This document shows, one piece after another, positions 55,516-64,000 of a stretch of 64,000 nt of DNA. Position 1 is the first letter of the stretch, and the number at the start of each line of letters is the position of its first letter. The DNA comes from Apiospora phragmitis. Taxonomy: Eukaryota > Ascomycota > Sordariomycetes > Amphisphaeriales > Apiosporaceae. The notes beneath the pieces were generated by a model. It saw only the letters and a program-made list of their open reading frames with translations, did no database searches and was not told the DNA's origin. The stretch is taken from the NCBI GenBank assembly GCA_038363925.1, contig JAQQWL010000009.1, positions 1,364,001-1,428,000 on the forward strand. Reading direction: 5' to 3'. The position numbers and the translations under genes are program-made.

Positions 55516-58500
55516 ATGGAGTCAGATACCCCTTCCGCGTCGTGGCATCCTGCTATGATGCCAAATTACCAGTCCCAAAACCCCGTCGCGTCATCCTCAC
55601 ATGCAGAGGCGCCACGCGACCACTCAACACATTCTACAGAGCCGAGCTCTGCAACGGTGCCGGCGCAGCACCACGAAGAATCAACCAACCTCGAAACAAT
55701 ACCCGAGCCTGCTATAAACGAAGGAAACATCAATAAGACGCCTTTGGACTATTTCGGTGACGACTATGAATCGGGAGCTTGGGATATCGGAGGCGAGGCG
55801 CCAGTCGAGGAGGGTCCGCCATCCCAGCATTCATCAAATTCCGAGCAGGCGACAAGTCATGATCAAGAAGCCATGTCCGAGTCCATTCCAGACTTAGATT
55901 CGCCCGCGGCGTTCAAATCAACCAAGCACTCCAGTACCATGTCGTTCACACGCACTGCACATGAGGTAATCTGGAGTGACGACGATGGCGAATCCGAATT
56001 CAGCCTTCAACGCACCGAAACCGACCCTTTCAAGTTCATGTCTCCGAGCGATAGAACAAATTCATTCCCGCCGGTACCGCCGATTGAGAGTGTACATGAA
56101 GAACAACTAGATGAGCCGCCTCCGGCCACGCAAGTACAAGACATCTTGCACGAAATAGAGCAAGAAGATGACCAGGACGCGACTGCTGAACTATCCGACT
56201 TTCCAAGCTCCTCTGAACATCACACTGGAGCTGGCAACCCCTCGGACGACACTTATCAACAAACGATGGGTAGGGACATGTCAAGCACAGGGGAGGAAGC
56301 CTCTGAAACCAGATTCGAAGAGGGTTTGCCGTTGATTCCGCAAAGTCAACATGACGAGACTCCTAATGACCAAGCGAAGGACACGGCTGGCTTCGACGAC
56401 ACTTTCGCCGATGACGGAGATGATTTCTTCAGTTATATCCAAGGTGACAAGTCTCAGGAGGAGGATGATTTGGGGCTCGGCAACCATTCTTTGCAGCGGA
56501 AGGATACAAGCTTGTTCACCGGGACCTCTTCGAGCCAGCAAGCAACTTCATCCAAATTCGAACCAGAAACACCAACCATTGCTGAAGCAGAGGACCCAGT
56601 ATCAGATGATAAGGCAACAGTTGATAGCCAACAAGTTACCAACGGAGAAATACCCGGAACAGGTGAGACGCAGCAAGCCGAACCTGTTTCCCTGGATGCG
56701 AAGTGGGCCGAGGCATTTGCCGAAGACGAGGACGAGGACTTTCTCCTAGAAGACCCCAGTACCGGGTCGAAGGAATTGGATCCTGCCGACTTCTTCGGCA
56801 GTGACGATGAAGGTTTCTTGGAAGATACCGAAGATCCAGTACCGCAGCCAGCTGTCTCGCAAGGTCCTGCCCTCGTGAATTCAGGGACCAATGGACGGTA
56901 TATGCCTAGCAATCCTCAACCGCCGGTTCCCCAAACCCTCAATACGTTCAATTCGACGCCTGCTGCACCACAACTCCAACAGAACTATGCGCCTGGGTTT
57001 GCACACCCGAGTACCGCACCACCGACTGGACTCGGCTATGGGGCCCCTCCTCCTAAGCCCGAATTACCCAAGGCGCAGAGTTTCGCGGATAAGGCCAAAG
57101 GCGGCTACTCTTCTCCATATGACTTGCCGATGGACGTAGTGAAGCCTGTACAGAAGCGCACTAGTTTGCAGCAGCTTCCACGAGGAAATGCGGCTCCATC
57201 TGCACCGCCTGTTGCGCCCATTGCGCCCCCTAGATCCACAAGCATGTATAATCAAGCCCCCCCTTTACCTACGGGGACCCCAGTTGCGAGCAAATCCCCG
57301 CCGTCCTCGAGCCACGTCAATCAACAGGCACCCCCAGCAGCGAAGACAACACCCCAGCTCAAGTCCAAAACAAGCTTCTTCGAAGACCTTCCCATGGTAT
57401 CGCGGCCTCGTCCGGGTTCCCGTCACAGTGCCGTTTCATCGCCTGGCCTGAACCCGTATGCTCAACCACCTGGCCCGCCAACCGGTCCTCCAACTGGCGC
57501 AGCCCCGCCAGCTCAAAAACTTATGTCGCCACCACCAATGACATCACCCTTACTCTCACCACCTGGCCAGAATGGAGCACCTCAAGCTTCTCCAGCTGTT
57601 GCAGGCTTGGTTGCCCCTGAACGCGTTAGCCCATATCTTTCGTTGCAATCGACTACTGCCCCGAAACCGAGCGCTCCTGCAACCAGCCGATACTCCCCAG
57701 CACCCCCCACGAATGGGGCAGCACCTGCCTCCGCACCTGCGGCAGCTAGCCGGTACTCCCCAGCGCCCCCAGCTCCTCCAAGTCGCTCTGGCAGCGGCTC
57801 TTACGTAGCGCCACCATCTCTCGCTCACCAGCCGCGAACATCAAGCCCACTTGCTCATTTTGAAGTATCACATGATCGTCAAGCAGGCAAACTCCCCAGC
57901 CCTGCTGGCAGTGACAGTTTCCCAATTGTGCGAAGTGCCTCGTCCCAATTTGACCCTCGTCTGCACAGGCTATCATCTCTCCCTACTACCCAGGAGGTTG
58001 ATGAAGAAGTAAATCCACCGCAACAAACTCCCATAACTCGATCAGTCTCAGGAGTACCGCCTGCTTCTGCACGCTACAGCCCCCAGGAGGTTCGAAGGAC
58101 ACCGCCTCCGCCAATGAGTCCTTCGATGTCCAATACTCTATCACCTCCCAAACGTCAGTTGCCGAATTATGCCCCCCCAGCTCATTCTACGGGACTTGGG
58201 TCCAGAGAGCCAAGCTTTGGCCCCCCGCCTCGCTCTCAAACTCAATCTCCAGGAGCGATGAGTGGCAATAGGACTGCAGCCATCCCCAGGCCTTCGTCTG
58301 TGCATGGGGTCACTTCGCCTCGCTCGATATCCGCTGCACACAAATCACCACCAACCACACGGGTCCGAGGCATGTCCCAGTCTGTGAACCTTGTCGCCCC
58401 GACCGATGGACGCGAGAAGGACCCACTCCGCAGATGGAGAGGTGCTCCTCTCATTTCTTGGGGTGTAGGTGGAACTATCGTGACATCTTTCCCCAAGGAT

Positions 58501-61441
58501 GTCCCTCGCTACGGCATGGCGGGTAATGCCCCCATGGTTATTCGCAGTCCCGGAGAAGTCACGATCAAGCATGTTAAGGACATTCAGCCGCTTGACGATC
58601 TCTTGTCGAAGTTCCCCGGGCCATTGAAGGGCAAGTCGAAGAAGAAGGAGACTGTTGCTTGGTTGACAACTGGCATCGAGTTAATGGATGCAGCTCTCCC
58701 CCAGGTGACGTATCAGCACCATCTATCCCACGAGGACAAGAGATCGGTGGAGAGGGTTTTGCTTTTCAAGATATTGCGAGTTCTCGTTGAACATGACGGT
58801 ATGCTCGACGGCAACCCGGCTGTTGAGCAGGCTGTCAGGCAAATTCTGCTTCCTGATCTTGAAGGCGAGGTTGAACCCGTGTCAGCGTTGGCTGGGGCCA
58901 CCTTGCAAGGTGTGATGTCAGCCGCTACTGCATTGCAGTCTGATTCGGTCGATTCGTCGGCCGTGGAACATATCAAGAAATCCTTGTTGATGGGTGAACG
59001 CGAAAAAGCGGTCTGGGCTGCTGCCGACAAGAGACTTTGGGGACACGCTATGTTGATCGCGAACACGGTGGATGGAGACCTCTACAAGCAAGTTGCTCAA
59101 GAATTTGTCAAGAAGGAGGTCAACCAGCCTGGACACAGCAACGAGTCTCTGCCGCCCTGTACGGCGTCTTGTCCGGGAATCACGAGGAGTCTGTCGATGA
59201 ATTGGTTCCAAGCCACGCTCGGGCAGGCTTGAAATTAATGTCAACATCGGTTTCCATCGAAGCTTCCAAGGATGAACTGGATGGCTTGGACAAGTGGCGG
59301 GAGACATTGGGGCTTATTCTGGGCAACCGGAGTAAATCTGATGTCGCTGCCATTACATCGCTTGGAAACTTGCTCTCGAGCTATGGGCGAGCGGAAGCAG
59401 CCCACATCTGCTTCATGTTTGCTCGCCAGCACGCGGTGTTTGGTGGATTAGATGATCCCAATGCCAACTTTGTACTTGTTGGTTCAGACCACAAACGCCA
59501 AGCCAACCAGTTCACGAAAGAGACTGAGGCTCTGCTCTTGAGCGAGGTTTACGAGTATGGGCTCTCCCTCACGGGCGGAGCCAATCTTGCAAACGGCTGC
59601 CCGCATCTTGCTGCGTACAAGTATCAGCACGCCATGACTTTAGCTGAATACGGCATCAGGGATAAGGCTCTGCAGTATTGCGACAACATCATTGCTTCGA
59701 TTTCGGCACAGACTAGGCGATCGCCCTACTACCATCCTATGCTTGAAAGCGCTGTTGACGACTTGTCTAAGAGACTGAAGCTGGCACCAAAGGAGGAATC
59801 ATCTTCATGGATTCCCAAGCCCAGCATGAACCAGGTCTCTAACTCTATGTGGAGCAAGTTCAACAAGTTCGTTGCAGGAGACGAGAATGATGGCAACGCG
59901 GATGGCGCACCTGTCGAGGGTGAAGCTGGACCTTTCTCGCGGATCACCCCAACAATGAGCCGTTCCCCATCGCTGTCCAACTTTGGGGAAGTTTATGGAA
60001 ACGGAACACCAGCAGCTTCCTACGGAACCCCTGCTCCTGCTCCTACAAACCGGGCTGGGTCTCGATATGCCCCTGCCGCAGGCCGACCGACGTCGTCCCC
60101 GTATGAGCCCAATACTGGCTACCACCCAGTGCCCCGCTCTTCAATGGAACGCACCTCCGGTGAACACAGTCGCACTTCTCTCGATCTCCCCCGCAACTTG
60201 GACCCAGTCTTATGCATGGTGGTTATGCTCCAGAGGCCAACTCGGCCGCCACGTTGGGCTACCAGCCTGTCTCTACCGCGCCACCCTCAAGCTCTCCTTA
60301 TGCTCCCCAAAACCCAGCCCCTGCACCTGCAGCCGCTCCCGCACCTGTGCCTTCGAGCAACCCGTACGCACCTTATGGCTCTCAGAGTGCTTCTGCACCG
60401 CGAGAAGCCCCAAAGACCGAAGCCAAAGCAGAGACAGCCAGCGGAGAGACTACCGGGAACTCTGGTTACGAGCCGCCGTCATACGGCTATGAACCGCCTA
60501 CCCTCAACACATTTGACGCGTCGTCGGATGAGCCCACCACCAACACCAACGGCGGATACGAGCCACCTTCGTACGGCTTCGAACCTCCATCGTATGAGCC
60601 AGGGCAAGACGATGCTGAAGAAGCTGCTGAGAAGCCCAAGAAGAAGACTTTCATGGACGATGATGAGGACGACATTCCTGCTTTGAAAAAGCCGGCAGAG
60701 AAGAGCAAGGCTGAGAAGGACCGAGAGAACCAGGAACTGTTCCGAAAAGCGGCGGAGGAAGATGGTAAGTTGTTTTTTAAAACACTCTCGAATTCTGTGC
60801 CCCGGCGGTTTACTAATATTTGTTTTACAGCCAAACGTGCGGAGGCAGCCAAATCACAGAAGAAGGGCTGGTTCGGCGGACTATTCGGTGGCGGTGGTGC
60901 CAAGAAGGACCTGAGTGAGGCCCCCAAGGCTGTCAAGGCCAATCTGGGAGAAGCCAGCTCATTTGTCTACGACCCTGACGCCAAGCGCTGGGTGAACAAG
61001 AAGGCGGGTGCCGACAACACTCCCGCTAAGAGCGCAACACCTCCCCCGCCGCGTGCGGCGTCTTCGCGTAACAGCACACCACCGCCTGGTGGCGGCCTTG
61101 CCCCTCCCATGGGAAGTGGCACGCCGCCTCCTCCAGGTGGCCCAGGTGGTCCTCCCATGAGAAGCGTGAGCGGGCTCAAACAACAGATGTCCAGCGACAG
61201 CCTGCACATCCCGGGTCCCGCGTTGGGCGGTGCGCCGCCCATGGGCCGCAGTGTTAGTAACATGAGCGCCATGAGCAACGCCAGCGGCGAAGGCCTCACC
61301 ATGGCACCCCCAAACCGGCCGGCTACTTCCCTTAGCACTGCTAGCAGCATCGACGATCTCTTGGGTGCCGCTGGGCCACGCAAGCCGGGTGCGAAGAAGG
61401 CGCGCAAGGGCGGTCGCTACGTGGATGTCATGGCCAAATAA
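55516..61441 (+). CDS. SEC16: COPII coat assembly protein Sec16
   Basis: About 1950 residues, two coding exons (intron 60765..60830, GTAAGT...TACTAAT...ACAG). Layout: a long acidic, disordered N-terminus with [12 protein letters not shown] motifs; a Pro-rich central stretch; the central conserved domain ([20 protein letters not shown], then [12 protein letters not shown], from about residue 970); the alpha-helical Sec16 domain that binds Sec13 ([78 protein letters not shown]); and a Pro/Gly-rich C-terminus with [21 protein letters not shown] and a basic end. It organises ER exit sites. Two one-base deletions break the frame as written: after CTCTG at 59151 (a G missing, NESL to AALYG) and near 60206 (before [12 protein letters not shown]). 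The gene is essential in yeast, so sequence error is likely. Confidence 0.92.
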
Positions 61442-61624
61442 CGAAGATTATTATTGATTCATATGATACGATATGAGAGGTGCGCGGACGCTTGAATGGA
61501 GAGAAGGAACGACATACGATTTGGGGGAGAATGAGGATGCAACGACGACGCTTTATTACTTACATGCGACATGATATATGGTGTGTGCCAGAAGAAGATG
61601 AAGATGAAGAAGATGCAAACAACC

Positions 61625-62820
61625 TTACGAACAAATAAACAGCAACGAGACTAGAGGCCGGGTCGTCGGTCTCGGACGGTTGTTGGACCTGCCCCTCATT
61701 GATTGATGGAACGGGGGTCTTGACCCAGAGGTGTTCACGTGTACATTGATTGCTTTCGGTTCCGAAACTTGTAGATTAGAATTTAGCGAGTCTTGTAATA
61801 ACCCGAGTGCCTTGGAGGGGCCTTGTTTCTTTCTCTGATTCATATCCTTGTCTGCATCTGCAGAAACCAATGCATAGCTCTCTTCAAACTCATGATTTCC
61901 GCAACTGCGTCTTTCCAGGTTTTCTTCCCTCCTCGTCATAAGCACGTCCCTGATCCGAAGGCATTCACAGTGGCTTATTTCTTCAGCTATGGATTTCGAT
62001 TTGGTGTTAGCAACTCGGAGTTCTTTCTGCTTGAGGGTGTATTAGGTAGGATATTTCCACTTACTCTGTGACTTCTTCCACTCCTTGATGTCAGCAACAC
62101 AATCGGCCAAGTGGCACTTGAAGGCATCAACCTTGAGTCGGTTGGCGGCAAGCTTGGCATTGAAGTCAGCCCAGTACTTCTTGTCGTGGTCTGGAGATGC
62201 TGCTGCCGATGAGGCGGCGTCGTCCGAGGCGGCATCATCGGAAGCGGCGGAGGTGGCGTCATCCTAGGCGGCGGAGGAGCCTTCGAGTGTGGAATGGCCA
62301 TCAAGACTGAAGTAACCATCAAGTTTGGAGTAGTAGTTATGACGGCGGATGCGGCGCTTGATCCCGGCGAGTTCCAACTGCGCGCGCTCGGCCTGGGCTG
62401 TCATGAAGGCAGCGTCGAGGTAGCCGTCATCGTCATCACCGTCGCGGTAGTCTCTCCAGCGCCGTGCTGGCTTCGGCAATCAGGAGGACGGTATCCTCTA
62501 GCAGCTCGGCCAGGCCGGGGGGGGGGGGACTGCAGGGCCAGCAGGTCGGCGGGCGTGTCATTCTCGGCGGCCAGGGAGTCGAGGATCCAGCTGACTTGCT
62601 GTTTGATGGCCTCTTTCTCGGCAGCGGAGAGGAGGAGGGGCTGCTTTTCCTCTTTCTTGGCAGCGGCGGTGGAAGCTGTAGCAGTAGTAGCAGCAGAGGT
62701 GTTGTTACCCTTGATGTTGTCCTTGACGTTGTCCTTGATGGTGTTCTTGTTGCTGCCCTTCTGCTTCTGGCTGTTCTTGCTGCCCTTCTTGTTGTTCTTC
62801 TTCTTGTTGAAGGACGCCAT
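61625..62820 (-). pseudogene. Charged, coiled-coil-like protein gene, frame broken several times
   Basis: Starts MASFNKKKNNKKGSKNSQKQ, a basic low-complexity N-terminus, followed by LLSAAEKEAIKQQVSWILDS. At a C12/G12 run (62517-62528) the frame must shift to give GLAELLEDTVLLIAEASTAL, and shifts again near 62440 to give DGDDDDGYLDAAFMTAQAER and RRIRRHNYYSKLDGYFSLDG. An in-frame TAG (62264-62266) follows SSAA, after which the same frame goes on with an Ala/Asp/Ser repeat and KKYWADFNAKLAANRLKVDA to about 62050. A very short (38-bp) intron could then lead into ELRVANTKSKSIAEEI and the frame ending at 61625. The protein-like periodicity across all parts suggests one gene. The homopolymer and other single-base lesions may be errors; the TAG is harder to explain. 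Family unknown. Confidence 0.5.
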
Positions 62821-62993
62821 GATGACTTCTTTTTACTGGTTGCGTGGCTGGGTTGTTTTGTCTGAGGTCGACGACTTGTCTTGACGTCGGCAACTTGTTG
62901 GGTAACGCCTTTCAACATGTAAGTAAGTCGCCAATATGCTGCGACGAAGTTGTGCTAAGTTTGGATGAGTTTGCAATGCCGTGGCGAAAGAAA

Positions 62994-63018
62994 AGAGAGA
63001 GAGAGAGAGAGAGAGAGA
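62994..63018. repeat. (GA)n microsatellite
   Basis: About a dozen GA units upstream of the disrupted minus-strand gene. Confidence 0.9.
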
Positions 63019-63120
63019 AAAGAAGTGCTTCGTGGTGATGAGATAGTGATGAAAATGAAAATGGGATGGAGAAAGGTCTTGTAGTTGGCCCGCCAGTTAG
63101 ATGCACACAACTAGAGCAAT

Positions 63121-63620
63121 GTGTTCATGCCCGGGGCTTACTTGCTTTACCTAGCACTTTCTGATGTTTGGTCTGATTGTTCAATATCTTGAAATTCAGA
63201 CTTCGTGTTGAGACCGATCAAGGACGGAGAAGCTTGGTTATCAAGAGGGAAGGGGCAAGATCATTCCAGTGCAGTGTTAGGACTCAGAAGGGGAGGAGAA
63301 GTTAGTACCCGCAGCTCTGGTCAGTTGCTTCGTCTGCTTGGTACTCACCAGAGGTTGGTTTGGGAATATCTCGGGTGAAGGTGGTGTGTTCTTGCCTGGG
63401 GTTCGCCTGCTTTGCCTAGTAGTCTCTTTCTGATGGTCAGAATCTTGAAAGTCAGGTTTATGGATAGTATTTATGGATGAAAAGGCTCAAGTATTGAGAA
63501 GGGAAGAACAAGATCATGTCCTGTCCCGTGGTTAGGGCGAATGTCGCCAGTTGCTTCGTCTGCTTGCTACTCGCCCAGTTTGCTTGGTGATATACTAAGT
63601 GAAGGCAGTAGACTCAACTT
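63121..63620. repeat. Imperfect tandem duplication of about 250 bp
   Basis: Two diverged copies, about 63121-63384 and 63386-63620. Matching landmarks in order: GTGTTC(A/T)TGCC(C/T)GGGG, TGCTTT(A/G)CCTAG, TTTCTGAT, ATCTTGAAA.TCAG, GGCAAGATCAT against AACAAGATCAT, CAGTTGCTTCGTCTGCTTG followed by GTACTC or CTACTC, and GTGAAGG. No coding content. The copies lie upstream of the disrupted gene at 61625-62820. Confidence 0.7.
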
Positions 63621-64000
63621 CTACATGCTTCAGTCATTCTTTACTGTTGAAGTGTTTGAAATGCCAAAACACTGATGTCGTCGCTTCTCGCAGATACCAC
63701 CATGCCTGCGATGCCTTCATTATTGTCATGCTTTGACTTCGACCTAGCAGTCTTGCTAGGAACAACATGCCACCAGCCTTGCTGCACCTGAGGGATCTTG
63801 TTTCATGTCCAAGCAATACCTAAAGTAGCTATATGATCACGACCATCCGATGCCAATTATCGTCAACGCAGATACTCTGCGACTGGTCAACTATCTTATC
63901 TTCAGCTATCTCTACCGCTGGGTTATCAACTGGCCGCCATGACAGCGTGGTTAATGACATTGCCTGCGACCTGTTAAGCGACTCCGGCTGTGTTGGCAAT
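63621..64000. other. Right-edge sequence, no gene recognised
   Basis: Ordinary composition, only a 60-codon frame. Nothing supported. Confidence 0.5.

Noticed and set aside
1..64000. CRISPR arrays, rRNA, tRNA genes, prokaryotic operons
   Set aside because: None seen; the window is eukaryotic nuclear DNA with spliced genes.

Overview
The window is nuclear DNA of a filamentous ascomycete (Pezizomycotina, most likely a Sordariomycete). The genes carry short introns of about 50-200 bp with GTAAGT-like donors and CTAAC-like branch points. The proteins are fungal: SDH3, TAF6, mitochondrial ClpP, Hsp90 and Sec16, plus secreted enzymes, a P450, an ABCC transporter and O-methyltransferases. GC-balanced gene sequence is interrupted by two very AT-rich blocks (about 4.86-9.78 kb and 49.44-51.35 kb). 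In these blocks transposon reading frames can still be read through C-to-T and G-to-A changes, the signature of repeat-induced point mutation (RIP).

Layout. 1-4 kb: two paralogous O-methyltransferases on the minus strand, the first cut by the window edge. 4.7-9.8 kb: a stack of dead transposons. It has outer inverted ends with a probable 8-bp target duplication, a Fot1/pogo-type transposase gene split by a second Fot1-like element with a TA duplication, and a 130-bp LTR-like insertion flanked by AAAGA inside that. 10.7-12.5 kb: FAD monooxygenase. 14.6-17.8 kb: SDH3 and TAF6, convergent. 19.5-33.7 kb: accessory genes (secreted barrel protein, ABCC transporter, GMC oxidoreductase, small secreted protein, GH43-CBM6 enzyme followed by a decayed CBM1). 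34-37.7 kb: ClpP, a divergently transcribed mitochondrial-type protein, and a YbjQ-type protein. 41.5-43.7 kb: Hsp90 with heat-shock elements and a 5'-UTR intron. 46.6-48.6 kb: a small cysteine-rich secreted protein and a conserved-looking hypothetical. 49-51.3 kb: a gene remnant and the second RIP block. 51.6-53.4 kb: a five-exon P450. 55.5-61.4 kb: Sec16. 61.6-62.8 kb: a disrupted charged/coiled-coil gene. 63-64 kb: repeats.

The genes do not form one pathway. Housekeeping genes alternate with accessory genes, and the accessory ones (O-methyltransferases, monooxygenase, GMC oxidoreductase, P450, transporter, secreted proteins) tend to lie near the AT-rich blocks. The two methyltransferases and the monooxygenase around the first block could be leftovers of a small secondary-metabolite locus.

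Single-base frame breaks recur in otherwise intact genes, including SDH3 and Sec16, several at C/G runs. Many are therefore probably sequence or assembly errors rather than mutations. Exon coordinates were inferred by eye from splice signals and family continuity. I recognise no unambiguous new biological system; the nested, RIP-inactivated transposon stack is the most distinctive structure.
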